In this document: positions 35,711 to 46,790 of the stretch, one piece after another
Numbering within the stretch: position 1 is the first letter of the stretch
How the letters are laid out: each line of letters starts with the position of its first letter
Origin: Nemophila menziesii
Lineage: Eukaryota; Streptophyta; Magnoliopsida; Boraginales; Hydrophyllaceae
DNA length: 64,000 bases
Reading direction: 5' to 3'
NCBI GenBank assembly: GCA_029959085.1
Contig: JARWIR010000043.1
Location: forward strand, 5,022,001-5,086,000
The notes under the pieces: generated by a model
Databases searched by the model: none
What the model saw: the letters and a program-made list of their open reading frames with translations, nothing else
What the model was told of the DNA's origin: nothing
Position numbers and translations under genes: made by a program

Positions 35711-37239
35711 TGGTGTCGCCTAGGGTGTGATAAAAATAAGATCAATTTAAGTATGGAAAACTATGCACTCTCACCCTAGACAGGCACAGTACTGCAAGTA
35801 TTACAGGACGTATGCAAGTTTTAATGATAAGTAGAGTTCGTTCTCAGGGACTTAAGTGTGTTAAACGCGTAGGAACAGATAACGAGTAAAAGTAAATAAC
35901 TAGAAGACAGTAAATAAATATTTGGTTTTTCGAATTTATGAATTAAAACTAAATTAAAACTAAGAAAATAAAGACAATAAAGTAAAAGATTAAGAATATG
36001 AGATGAGAAGTATAGCTTAGGTTTTGCTAGTATGCACTAATCCTTCTAATTCTATCTATAGATCTAGTTCATAAGGGAGAATATTAGCTCTTGGTAATAC
36101 TTAGTCAGGATTCTAAATTCCACTACCTTAGACCTTGAGAGCGACTAAGGGGGCTACGTCACAACCAAGAAGTGATTTAAAATAGGGTTATCAAACGCCA
36201 CTAAGGCCCTAAGCAAATACTGCAAGTCTTGGTGATACGGTGGTTAAAACAAACCTTAATGACTATCTAGTTAGAAGTATGTTTTGTCAGAACTGCTATC
36301 GACACTAGACATTATGTGGTGGTTCAATAGTTAAACACCCTTACAAGGTGACCATCTAACTACTCTTAAAACAATCCTAAAGTGATCAATTCTAGGAAAG
36401 ACATTAAATCAAAACACATAAGCAAATATAAAGTAAGTAGCTAATATCAGATTAAAACATATAATTCCCAAAGAAACTTAGATAGAAGAATTAGAATTCA
36501 TAGATTATACATATGCAAAACCCAAGCTATGGGAAGTTTAGTTCATACCTGAAGGAAATAAACTAAAAGAAATAATAAAAGACATCATCTTGCTCTCTAC
36601 AATAAACTGGAAGAATAAAACCTTAAGAACTAATTACTATGAGGCAAGGATGATTTACAAGTGATATAAGGGTGTATTTATAGGTGTTTAGAAGACCTAA
36701 TTCGTTTTCTTGAGGAAGAGTTAAGGTAATGGACTTCTAGCCCAACTCAAATTCGTATGGAAATAAAGATAAACACTGCTGCGTTGTTTTGGTCATAACT
36801 TCTTTATTATTGGTCCGATTTTGCTCCACAAGATACCAAAAGAATCGCAACAGAATTTCCTACGCCCTTTAGGAGTAATCTACCAAATTCGGCCTCTTTA
36901 TTAGGTAAAAACGCCTATCTTTGCAGAATCCCAGATTTAGGCAGCTTTTCCTTTTCCATCTTTTTAGCAATTCTTTCCTTATCTCCAATTACCATGCATA
37001 TCTCTTTCCATAAGTTGTTGTCTTTGACTTGGACTCTAATTAAACTCCATAATTATCTTTAAAGCTACACACTAAATAAACAATTAAACCCAATATGCTC
37101 TAAAAACATTATTTCTACAAATCAAGACACAAAATAGGAAAGTGCACTAAAACTCAAGAAAATCGACATTATTGACTTCTAAAACACTAAAAATGATGTT
37201 TCATCTTAACATAAATCTATCACAAATGAGGAGACATCA
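35711..37239 (-). repeat. 3' LTR of the complete Athila-like element
   Basis: 1529 bp, TG...CA ends, no difference from 44052-45580 seen at the sites checked (for example AATTTCCTACGCCC, GAGGCAAGGATG, AAACATTATTTC). Confidence 0.93.
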
Positions 37240-37252
37240 AGACCCCCAACTC
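37240..37252 (-). other. Polypurine tract of the Athila-like element
   Basis: Minus-strand GAGTTGGGGGTCT abuts the 3' LTR. A similar tract follows the older LTR at 49213. Confidence 0.75.
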
Positions 37253-38826
37253 AAAGTTGTATCGTCCCGATACAATAAAAGATAAAACAAAGGGAAGTCT
37301 AGAAATACACTCTTATAAAATTCTCAACACAAGGGAAAAACATAGCAGAATATATAGAATAAACCTAAAGCACATAACTCAGAAAATTTCATGCAATAAT
37401 ATTCATAAACTACATACCTGTACACTTCTTATATCCACAGTCAACACGGCTTGATTTCAAGATCAGATTAGTTTCGCAATGTAAGAAGGATTGGGACTTT
37501 ACTCAGTTCCCCTTGAGAGCTATAGATTGTTCATCAAACCTTGCTAGTATCCAAGGATCCACTTAACTAATCTCTAATGGCTCAATCACTTCTCAATTAC
37601 ATAACAAAGAATCACAAGGTCTTTAAAGTTGTAATGTAGGCTTAGGGACGGTATGATAGTATATTTGGATAATTTGGAGTGAGCTTTTGGCTCTCTCCTC
37701 ACTAGCCATCAACGAATCGCCCTAGAGCTTGAGTTACTCTCATAAAACGTTTCTCACTCAACCCAATGAATTCCTTGATGCACAATTTAGCATCCCCAAT
37801 AACCCAATTAAGCTTTAAGATGTTCACATAAAAATCCACTTTGCCGGTCCGAATATATATTTTCTTTTCTTTTCACATCAATCTCTTTTCTATAGCTATG
37901 ACTCTCTTTTAATGTTGAGATATCACGCTAATTTTCTCATATATATATTTTTTTCTTTTAATGCCCTTGTTGGCAAAATTAGCTCGAAGCTTCTTTTTCA
38001 TTCACTATTACCCCGGCAAAGGGTTACAATACAATGTTGTAAAGCATCCTCAATATAAAGCACAAAGCACAATAATAAGCTCAAAAATCCCAACATAATA
38101 ACTCCCATAATGGTGGACCCACCACCCCAAACTCAAGCTCTAAAACAACTGTCTAAGCATCGCGATTCGAGTGCGGGTCATATGTAAAAGTCCTAAAAAT
38201 CTAAAGGATATGGCTTATAATGTGTTTCAATAAAAAGGCTTTAGAAAGGCTAGAAGGGGCTAAGAAGGATATAACTTTTAAACTCAAAAATCACAAGGTG
38301 AGAAGGTATAAAAAGGCTTCAAAGGCTTAAAAATATGAAAGAACCGCCTTGATCACTTTCTACACTATGTAATTTAGAAAATTTCTTACCTTTAGCACTC
38401 TCATCAAATGGTTTTTCAACTAGCTTGGATCTCACGGCCTACACACTTTCAAGGTTCCCTGAGATCGAACATACTTTCTATCGCATTGCTCACTAATCTT
38501 TTCTTTACTATCAACGTGTGTTTTCCTGCCAATACTCAAAGCATACAAATACATAGCTCATAAACATATCACTTACTATCATCAATCTACTGAGCTTATG
38601 CTTTCAAGCTATTAAACACACTCTACATCTAATTCCCATGCATCAAAAATTTTAATTTCACTCAAAAACTGAAAAATGGAGATGAGAGACAACGAATCCC
38701 CACACCCCCAACTCAAAAATGAGCCGTGTCCCCACGACTCGAAAAAGACTCGAAAACAGAAATTAAAATTAGCAGATAGACATATTTACAGAAATGGTAA
38801 GGAAGAAAGAAAACATACTCTCGAGG
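37253..38826 (-). other. Noncoding 3' region of the Athila-like element
   Basis: About 1.6 kb between ORF2 and the polypurine tract without a supported ORF. A comparable long noncoding region is common in Athila/Tat elements. Confidence 0.6.
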
Positions 38827-40023
38827 CTATTGCCTCGCATCATTGATATCCAAGATTGGAATTGCTGGATCTTTCATTAATTGCTCAAGGAGTTTCATGA
38901 TGTGCACTTGATTAGCATTGATTTGTGCCACATCATTGACTAAGGAAGTTTGAGCTGCTTCAAATTTCGTTAAACGCTCCTCCATCTTCTCTTGCCAATT
39001 TTGCTCCTTTTCTTCCTTCGAGGCTTGAGTAGAACCCGCTCTTCGAAGGCTTTCTCTGATCCAAGCATTATCAATATAACTCGTCTTAAACTCGAGTTTC
39101 TCTTCTTCACCCAATACTACATTCGCTTTTCGCACAAGACACGTGATCATAGTTGGAAATTTAACGTTATAAACCGATTTAGGAGAGACCGAGAATCGTA
39201 TCACCTCCTCATAGATCAACTGTGCCACATCAACTTCTTCTCCTCTCAAAATACAGTCCAACAGTAGCGCGTTCTTCATAGTCACCTCCAAAGTTCGTGT
39301 GTTTCCAAAGACATTAGGGATAAGGAAATTATGCCAAATTCTAGCATCTGCTTGAAGATATTTGTAAGGCCAAGGTGCCTTCAATTCTCCCTTATGTAAT
39401 TGCACTTTCTCCTTATCTAACACATGCTCAAAAAGTAATTCCTTATCAAAGATTTTTCGTTTAGCAACTGCTTCCTCAAATTTGCAACAACCTTTCGGAT
39501 TCTGAAACTTGAAGTGGTTCCTAATCTCCTCAACTGTGAAAGGAACTAACTTTCCTCTAATCGGAACACAATCACTATCTCGGCTAAAGAGGCCTAGATA
39601 GAACTCCAAAACTAATTCAGGACATAATTCAGAACGGCTTACCATGAACGTAGACCAACCCAACTTCTCACCAAGCTTAAAGAATCTCTTGTATTCTCCA
39701 TCTCTAATTTCTTCCTTGAATACTTTCTCATAGGCAAAAGGTAGTTCTTCTAATTGTTTCTCCGCAGAAATCTTCAAGGCCTTTGAAGTATCCACTTTCT
39801 CTATAGGTATAGGAATTGTTTGAGGTAGTGTTCTTTCCTTTGCATAAAAATAAAGCTTACCATTACTATCATACGAAGGTTTCCCACTCTTCAATTTATC
39901 TTTACCCTTTGATTTAGAACTAGCTCCTTTGTCAATTGATTTCTTCTTGTTTAAATCCAATCCCTTGTTACTCTTCACCTCCCTCTTGCTAGATATGATT
40001 GATGTTCTATTAGTCATCTTCAA
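38827..40023 (-). CDS. 398-aa second ORF of the Athila-like element, 'putative plant transposon protein'-like
   Basis: Intact frame downstream of the gag ORF and a GC-rich repeat block. A Lys/Ser-rich basic start (residues 1-60) is followed by a globular part (~95-330) with W..F...SELCPELVLEFY.GL, VPIRGKLVPFTVEEIRNHF, ARIWHNFLIPNVF and LLLDCILRGEEVDVAQLI, then a predicted coiled coil (~350-390). Plant Athila/Tat elements often carry an extra ORF in this place; this resembles the family annotated as plant transposon protein. No transmembrane or envelope-like segment is visible. Function unknown; retention of an intact ORF while pol is lost suggests it matters in cis or for packaging (inference). 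Start is the first Met of the frame; a second Met follows two codons later. Confidence 0.65.
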   Translation of the reverse strand: MKMTNRTSIISSKREVKSNKGLDLNKKKSIDKGASSKSKGKDKLKSGKPSYDSNGKLYFYAKERTLPQTIPIPIEKVDTSKALKISAEKQLEELPFAYEKVFKEEIRDGEYKRFFKLGEKLGWSTFMVSRSELCPELVLEFYLGLFSRDSDCVPIRGKLVPFTVEEIRNHFKFQNPKGCCKFEEAVAKRKIFDKELLFEHVLDKEKVQLHKGELKAPWPYKYLQADARIWHNFLIPNVFGNTRTLEVTMKNALLLDCILRGEEVDVAQLIYEEVIRFSVSPKSVYNVKFPTMITCLVRKANVVLGEEEKLEFKTSYIDNAWIRESLRRAGSTQASKEEKEQNWQEKMEERLTKFEAAQTSLVNDVAQINANQVHIMKLLEQLMKDPAIPILDINDARQ

Positions 40024-40454
40024 TTAACCCCCAACTCAAAGCTTTAGCAACCCTTGAAATTTAAACTCTTGAATTAATGGATGAACAAGCTTGATTTGTC
40101 CTAGGATGGGTGAATTGGTGATGAATCTCTATGTGGGTGAGGATGATTTGTAATGGGTAGGCTTGGATTTTAGAAATTGTGTGATGAATTTGTGAAATTT
40201 GGCTCTTTGATTCTTCAATTTGAATGAATTTGGTGATGATTGGTAGCTTGATTCTCTCTTGTAATGATGTGGAGAGAAGGTTTGATGTGTTTTCCTTGAT
40301 GATTGGGTAGTGTTTTGGTGATTGGTGAAGGTTTTGATGAGCTTCAATGGAGTTAGGAGAGTTGTGCAGTAGAAAGAGAGGGTTAAGGTTTAATAAATTC
40401 GGAATAATAGCTTCAATACCTCCTTTATAACTCAATCCCGTAACTTTCTCTCTC

Positions 40455-40845
40455 CTCTGGCGGCGCTGCGGACTACCCCTGCGGACCATGGGGTGCACCG
40501 CGGGGTAGTCCGTGACATCTGATGCTCGAAAATTTTTGCTTACTGACTTAAACCCGTGGTAGGACCCCGTGGTACGGGTTTTTTGGCTCGCGGACTAGGG
40601 TCCGGTGTACCGCGGGGTACACCGCGGCTTCTGTAGCTGCTCCGTCAAAATACCCGTGGTAGTCAACCCGTGGTACGGGTTTCTGGGGCGCGGACCATGG
40701 CACGGTGCACCGCGGGGTGGTCCGTGGAATTTTTTCGTGTTTCTGACCTAAACCCGCGGTAGCTACCCGTGGTACGGGTTTTGACCTCGCGGACCATCCC
40801 TGCGGACCATGGGGTAGTCCGTGAGGGTAGTCCGCGGGGTGCTTT
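40455..40845. repeat. GC-rich tandem block, three ~100-bp units with hairpins
   Basis: CCGTGGTACGGGTT recurs at about 40568, 40668 and 40767. Between copies lie GGACCATGG, CACCGCGGGGTRGTCCG and TACACCGCGG motifs that can pair within and between units. GC content is far above the rest of the element. Open frames across it (for example minus 40548-40952) are repeat shadows. Confidence 0.75.
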
Positions 40846-41069
40846 CTTGCGCTCCAAAAATTTTCCTCGCGTTCCCTAACTTGATTTCTCCGATTCCTAC
40901 ACACCAAAAACACTAATACCTTTCTCAAATATGCATTATCAACTAAAAACAACTAAAATAAACTTAAACTAAGAATGTAAAAGACATGAAAACATAAAAA
41001 AAAACTTCGGGTTGTCTCCCGAACAGCACTTTTGTTTAACGTCTTTCAAAGTTAGACGTGTTACCTCTG

Positions 41070-43916
41070 TCAAGATTTGCGAATATAGCCTCCCCAACAA
41101 CGAGTAAGGCTATGAACGTCAACTAATCTGCGCTTGACCCCAGTTTTGGGGCGAATTTCTATCACCTTGGCTGAAACAACTTTAGTGACAATGAATGGTC
41201 CCATCCACGAGTCTTTGAAACTTCGTGGCCTGTTCTCGCGTTTGTGGGCTTTCCATAGGACTTCATGGCCAACCCCAAACTCAATGTTTGGCTCAGTATC
41301 CACAGGTTTTAAGTGGATCTCCTCAGGAGGGACTTTGTGATGTGAAAGGCTGTGGATGATAGGTACGGTGGGATCCAACTTCCTCGGTTTCTTACCCAAG
41401 ACATAGAAGGTCTCGGATACATTTTTAGCATGAAGGGTGATGGTCCCATCTTGGAAGTTGATCACACTTTGACTTGTGGCCATGAAAGGCCGTCCAAGTA
41501 TGATCGGAACCTGCTTATCTGCATCAAACTCAAGAATAACAAAGTCAGTAGGGATGGCGATATTACCTGCACGGACTAAGACGTCCTCCACTGTTCCCCA
41601 CGTCCCCTTCACTGAGTTGTCAGCAAACTGCAACTTCACTGGAGTTTTCTCTGATTTTTGAAGTCCAAGTCTCTCGAACACGGACTTAGGCATAAGATTC
41701 ACACCAGAACCCACATCGTACATCGCTTTCACCTTGAGCCTACCATGTAATTGAATAGGAAGGTTAAAACTTCCCGGATCTTTAAGCTTAGTAGGTAGCT
41801 CTTTCTCACTTCTTTTTGAAACCCTCAGGTTCTCTCTTGGGATCTCTACACTCGCTTCTTTATCAGGAATAACTTGCGTAAAAACTTCTTGCGGTGTAAG
41901 TCCTCTCTTCGCAATCTCAAGCATTTGGGCGTTGATATTTTCAGGTTGGTACGCCTCTACAAATGTCTTGAGAATAGTGTCATCTTTAGGATTTGTATCA
42001 GGAATAGTTGATGACACTGGTTGAACACTAGGTGGCGATTCCACCTTCTCTTCTTCTTTCTCCTCTAGCACAGCAGGTGCCACTTCATCTTCTTTCGATT
42101 CTTCTTTTGAGGCTTCTTCCTCTTTCTCTCTTGCTAACTCCGCTGCATACTCTACCATTGATCGCATCTCCTCTTGCACCTTTTTCAGTAGCTCTATGAA
42201 CTCGTCTCTCTCTTCATCGCTTTCCAGATGATAAACTTCTAGACAGTCGGACTCCTCGGGGTTAGACTCGGTTGGCTCTTCTTCAATACTGGGAACTTCC
42301 ACGGCACTAATGGCAGCATGCGGTGCTTCCTCCTTTTCTTTTTCGATTTCAAGGCATATAGCCTTGCAAGCTTCGAACACAACATTGTTTTCACCTCCTT
42401 CGATTGCCTTTACTTCCTTTTGTTCTGTTAGATGCTTGTTTATTTGGGCTAATTGAGTATTTAGCATCTGAAGTATGGCATCGTGTCCTCTGACCTTTTC
42501 TTCTTGAGCGTTTACAGTGGTGTTCAAACGTTCTAGAGCTTGTACTATCTGTGTATTGTCCATAGATCCTTCTTGCGGATACTGAGGTAAAGCTTTTTGG
42601 TCTAAAGTATCGGTATAGGCGTCTTGAGCAGGTTGTTGTGGAGGAGTAGGTCGATTCTGATATTGGTTTTGGTACTGACCTCTCTGTTGGTAAGAGTTGT
42701 TCTGGGGTCGCGATTGATATTGACTAGGATTAGCGGCCCCTTGTGGATTTGAATACTGCATACCCGGATGGTTGCGGTTGCCCCATCGGTTAGATATGAA
42801 GTAAACAGATTGCGGATTTGATTCACACTCTTCCCATGAATGATCGTTAACTCCACATTGTTGACAACCTTGTGCCTCTTGAACTACCTTTGTAGCAGCT
42901 AAATTCTTCTCCATCGCGATTCTCAGCTCCTTGATTTGATTTTCTAACGAGGATATTTGAGCTGAGTTCGCGGTTTCTGCATCTAAACGAAGCGTTCCTC
43001 GGGTCTTTGCTGCAGAAGCTCGCGTTGAAGGCCAACTTCTTTCTTGTTCCATAATATTTTCTAACACCTCGGAAGCTTCATTGTGATTCATGGACACAAA
43101 ATTACCCTTTCCAATGTTATCCACCTTGTCTCTACCCTTGTCATCAAGACCTTCATAGAATATAGCAAGTTGTAGAGCAGGTGTATAACCATGGAGCGGA
43201 CATCTAGCTAATTTTTGTTGAAACCTTGTCCATGCTTCTCCCACTGTTTCTCCATCTTCTTGAGAAAATCTTGCAAGCTCGGTTTGATCTTTAAGTCTCA
43301 TGCTCTTCGGATAAAATCGGTTAAAGAATGCGGCTTGAAGCTCTCTCCAAGAGTGAATGGTTCCATGTGGTTGTCTTTCTAGCCAATCGCTAGCTCTTCC
43401 GGTCAAGAAAAACGAAAACATATGACAATACAGTTGCTCGCGTGTAATGCCAGGAGTAATGTAAGCATCACAAATCTGCATAAACTTCTGAATCGCTTTT
43501 ACCGGATCTTGAATTGCAGTACCAGTATAGAGTCCGAAACTTTGAAATTGACTAAGCATACCCGGATCGGGTCTAAATTTGATATTCGGAATCTCAGGAG
43601 GGCGGTAACCGATGGGTTGAACATGGAATGGTATGTTAAGGCCAGGTAGATCTTGTTCAACTCGGTTTTGTTGATTATTCTGCCCATTACCTTCTCCTAC
43701 TGGCAGTTGTACACCAGGTGGAACAAACGCAGGAGGTCCTCCTGGTGCAAAGTAAACTAACTCCGGATCATTGTCTTGAATGTCTGCCATAGTTCTTCTT
43801 AAGGCTCTTTCCTTACGAATTCTTTTGTTATAAGCTCTGAAGCTCCTCTCAGGCTCCGGTAAGGGAGGCCAAGAATTAAACACTGTGAAAACCTGAAAAA
43901 GACTAAAGCAAACCAC
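41070..43916 (-). CDS. gag-protease fused to an integrase C-terminal tail, 948 aa
   Basis: Order: gag capsid-like region (~120-305; PVKAIQKFMQICDAYITPG, FFLTGRASDWLERQP, FFNRFYPKS), zinc knuckle CQQCGVNDHSWEEC (CX2CX4HX4C, ~350), Gln/Pro- and Glu-rich linker, retropepsin (~720-835; active site YDVGSGVNLMP with Asp734, flap-side VPIILGRPFMAT), then at ~881-948 VLWKAHKRENRPRSF, WMGPFIVTKVVSAKVIEI and VDVHSLTRCW, the GPF/Y-type end of Gypsy integrases. Normally about 1000 residues of reverse transcriptase, RNase H and integrase core lie between. The join is in frame with no stop. A start at Met43 (MADIQDN) is possible, since the family copy at 1-460 is frameshifted before it. Likely makes particles and a protease while using another element's polymerase. 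Confidence 0.85.
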   Translation of the reverse strand: MVCFSLFQVFTVFNSWPPLPEPERSFRAYNKRIRKERALRRTMADIQDNDPELVYFAPGGPPAFVPPGVQLPVGEGNGQNNQQNRVEQDLPGLNIPFHVQPIGYRPPEIPNIKFRPDPGMLSQFQSFGLYTGTAIQDPVKAIQKFMQICDAYITPGITREQLYCHMFSFFLTGRASDWLERQPHGTIHSWRELQAAFFNRFYPKSMRLKDQTELARFSQEDGETVGEAWTRFQQKLARCPLHGYTPALQLAIFYEGLDDKGRDKVDNIGKGNFVSMNHNEASEVLENIMEQERSWPSTRASAAKTRGTLRLDAETANSAQISSLENQIKELRIAMEKNLAATKVVQEAQGCQQCGVNDHSWEECESNPQSVYFISNRWGNRNHPGMQYSNPQGAANPSQYQSRPQNNSYQQRGQYQNQYQNRPTPPQQPAQDAYTDTLDQKALPQYPQEGSMDNTQIVQALERLNTTVNAQEEKVRGHDAILQMLNTQLAQINKHLTEQKEVKAIEGGENNVVFEACKAICLEIEKEKEEAPHAAISAVEVPSIEEEPTESNPEESDCLEVYHLESDEERDEFIELLKKVQEEMRSMVEYAAELAREKEEEASKEESKEDEVAPAVLEEKEEEKVESPPSVQPVSSTIPDTNPKDDTILKTFVEAYQPENINAQMLEIAKRGLTPQEVFTQVIPDKEASVEIPRENLRVSKRSEKELPTKLKDPGSFNLPIQLHGRLKVKAMYDVGSGVNLMPKSVFERLGLQKSEKTPVKLQFADNSVKGTWGTVEDVLVRAGNIAIPTDFVILEFDADKQVPIILGRPFMATSQSVINFQDGTITLHAKNVSETFYVLGKKPRKLDPTVPIIHSLSHHKVPPEEIHLKPVDTEPNIEFGVGHEVLWKAHKRENRPRSFKDSWMGPFIVTKVVSAKVIEIRPKTGVKRRLVDVHSLTRCWGGYIRKS

Positions 43917-44027
43917 AAGCGTAAATCTGGAAAAATAAAAACTAAAACTAAACTAAAAACTGAAAAGTAAAAACTAATTAAAAACTAAAACTCGAAATAG
44001 ATAACCCACACGCTAACGAGACACAAG

Positions 44028-44045
44028 TCCCCGGCAGCGGCGCCA
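44028..44045 (-). other. Primer binding site, tRNA-Asp type
   Basis: Minus-strand TGGCGCCGCTGCCGGGGA, 6 nt inside the 5' LTR and identical to the site at 437-454. Confidence 0.88.
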
Positions 44046-44051
44046 AAAACT

Positions 44052-45580
44052 TGGTGTCGCCTAGGGTGTGATAAAAATAAGATCAATTTAAGTATGGAAA
44101 ACTATGCACTCTCACCCTAGACAGGCACAGTACTGCAAGTATTACAGGACGTATGCAAGTTTTAATGATAAGTAGAGTTCGTTCTCAGGGACTTAAGTGT
44201 GTTAAACGCGTAGGAACAGATAACGAGTAAAAGTAAATAACTAGAAGACAGTAAATAAATATTTGGTTTTTCGAATTTATGAATTAAAACTAAATTAAAA
44301 CTAAGAAAATAAAGACAATAAAGTAAAAGATTAAGAATATGAGATGAGAAGTATAGCTTAGGTTTTGCTAGTATGCACTAATCCTTCTAATTCTATCTAT
44401 AGATCTAGTTCATAAGGGAGAATATTAGCTCTTGGTAATACTTAGTCAGGATTCTAAATTCCACTACCTTAGACCTTGAGAGCGACTAAGGGGGCTACGT
44501 CACAACCAAGAAGTGATTTAAAATAGGGTTATCAAACGCCACTAAGGCCCTAAGCAAATACTGCAAGTCTTGGTGATACGGTGGTTAAAACAAACCTTAA
44601 TGACTATCTAGTTAGAAGTATGTTTTGTCAGAACTGCTATCGACACTAGACATTATGTGGTGGTTCAATAGTTAAACACCCTTACAAGGTGACCATCTAA
44701 CTACTCTTAAAACAATCCTAAAGTGATCAATTCTAGGAAAGACATTAAATCAAAACACATAAGCAAATATAAAGTAAGTAGCTAATATCAGATTAAAACA
44801 TATAATTCCCAAAGAAACTTAGATAGAAGAATTAGAATTCATAGATTATACATATGCAAAACCCAAGCTATGGGAAGTTTAGTTCATACCTGAAGGAAAT
44901 AAACTAAAAGAAATAATAAAAGACATCATCTTGCTCTCTACAATAAACTGGAAGAATAAAACCTTAAGAACTAATTACTATGAGGCAAGGATGATTTACA
45001 AGTGATATAAGGGTGTATTTATAGGTGTTTAGAAGACCTAATTCGTTTTCTTGAGGAAGAGTTAAGGTAATGGACTTCTAGCCCAACTCAAATTCGTATG
45101 GAAATAAAGATAAACACTGCTGCGTTGTTTTGGTCATAACTTCTTTATTATTGGTCCGATTTTGCTCCACAAGATACCAAAAGAATCGCAACAGAATTTC
45201 CTACGCCCTTTAGGAGTAATCTACCAAATTCGGCCTCTTTATTAGGTAAAAACGCCTATCTTTGCAGAATCCCAGATTTAGGCAGCTTTTCCTTTTCCAT
45301 CTTTTTAGCAATTCTTTCCTTATCTCCAATTACCATGCATATCTCTTTCCATAAGTTGTTGTCTTTGACTTGGACTCTAATTAAACTCCATAATTATCTT
45401 TAAAGCTACACACTAAATAAACAATTAAACCCAATATGCTCTAAAAACATTATTTCTACAAATCAAGACACAAAATAGGAAAGTGCACTAAAACTCAAGA
45501 AAATCGACATTATTGACTTCTAAAACACTAAAAATGATGTTTCATCTTAACATAAATCTATCACAAATGAGGAGACATCA
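44052..45580 (-). repeat. 5' LTR of the complete Athila-like element
   Basis: 1529 bp, pairs with 35711-37239. GATAT follows directly (45581-45585). It should carry the promoter; minus-strand CACCTATAAATACACC (about 45013) is a clear TATA-box context. Confidence 0.92.
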
Positions 45581-45585
45581 GATAT

Positions 45586-46790
45586 ATAGGTTTTAACATG
45601 TAAAACGAGTTTCTATTTCCTTACAACTCTAGATGGCAATTTGTTGATTAACTAGATGAATATTATTACGATATTAATACTAGCAAGTAATCAAACATAT
45701 AATGTGCGGAAAGTAAATAGAGTAGGGATAGAAAGATACACATGATTTATAGTGGTTCGGTTTCCCTACATCCACTACCTAAGGAAGCCTCCTTAGGATT
45801 TCAAGCTTTTCACTAAGCTCCCGTGTCTCTCTTAACCGGGTCGAGAACACAATAACCCTTACAACCTCTTCGATAACACGAAGGACAAACACTTGTGCTA
45901 TCGCAACACAAGGACACCAAGTATACTCCCGATACTCTAACACTTGTGCTATCTCAACACAAGGATACCAAGTATGCTCCCTATACTTGAATTCTCTCTT
46001 AATCTATCTATTACAAGACCTAGACTTAAGAGGATAGATACAAAGTGTTTAAAAGGGGTGCAAACAACTTTGCTAGATAATCTCCTAAAGAGTAGATATG
46101 ACTATAAGCATGTAAACTCCTCTTGAGTAGATAATAACTTTGAAGCTTATTTGATTAAGCTCTTGAACAAGCTTGGATAATTTACTTTGATAGCTTGTGA
46201 CCTCTAACTTTGTAGGAGAAAGATATGTATGATAGTTGAAATGTTAGAGGTGAGTTTCTCCTTCAAAGAGCTCTTATTTATAGCACAAGAAAGTCCCCAA
46301 CGGATATAAAGTTGATGGAGAACTTTGTTCCAAACCGGGTTCCCGGTTTCCCAAATGCGGGTACCCGGTTTTCAATTGTAACGGCTATAAAACGGCTATA
46401 TTAACTTGATGTTGACTTGAGCTTCACCAAACCGGGTTCCCGGTTTTCCCAAATGCGGGTACCCGGTTTCTACTGACTTGGAGATTTATGATATTTTGAT
46501 TCGTTGCTCGGATGGAAAAGTTTTCTTCACGAGAGTTGTTGTAAACATCATTTTAAGAAACTTTGTTGTTGATCATGAAAGCTAATTCTCAATGTACACA
46601 TAAGATAAGGTTAAAAGTAATGGTAAGAGAATTAGCTACTAAGGATAAGATAGTTAAGCAATGATCAAAATGATGTCAATTGTGCTTTTTGATGATTTAG
46701 AGTGCAAGATAATAAAGTGAAATTAACACACTAAACAATAGAGGATTTGTCACATTAAAACACCTAATCGATGGGGGCAATAAGCCAACA
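45586..46790 (-). repeat. 5' LTR of the iMet element, outer part
   Basis: 1205 bp continuing the LTR interrupted at 35710; matches 30948-32152 with about four substitutions by eye. TAGTA (46791-46795) follows. Confidence 0.9.

Larger units (their letters stand above)
35711..45580 (-). mobile_element. Complete, very young Athila/Tat-like element lacking pol
   Basis: LTRs 35711-37239 and 44052-45580, each 1529 bp and identical at every position I compared; TSD GATAT (35706-35710, 45581-45585). Minus-strand order: 5' LTR, primer binding site, gag-protease-integrase-tail ORF (41070-43916), a GC-rich tandem repeat block, a second ORF (38827-40023), polypurine tract, 3' LTR. Reverse transcriptase, RNase H and the integrase core are absent, so it must be moved by a complete relative. 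The left-edge element (1-1991) belongs to the same family. Confidence 0.92.
30784..46790 (-). mobile_element. Non-autonomous LTR retrotransposon primed by tRNA-iMet, interrupted by an Athila-like element
   Basis: Minus-strand order is 5' LTR (45586-46790 plus 35552-35710), primer binding site (35538-35549), one ORF (33267-34580), polypurine tract (32153-32167) and 3' LTR (30784-32152). The TSD is TAGTA at 30779-30783 and 46791-46795. Removing the nested element and one GATAT restores a 1364-bp LTR against 1369 bp for its partner; the 5-bp gap is a G-run (12 versus 7 G). About five other substitutions separate the LTRs by eye, so the insertion is young. No protease, integrase, reverse transcriptase or RNase H is present: it depends on other elements. 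Noncoding interior: 32168-33266 and 34581-35536. Confidence 0.88.

Noticed and set aside
40548..40952. 134-codon minus-strand ORF
   Set aside because: Shadow of the GC-rich tandem repeat; no domain and unit-wise repetition explain the open frame.
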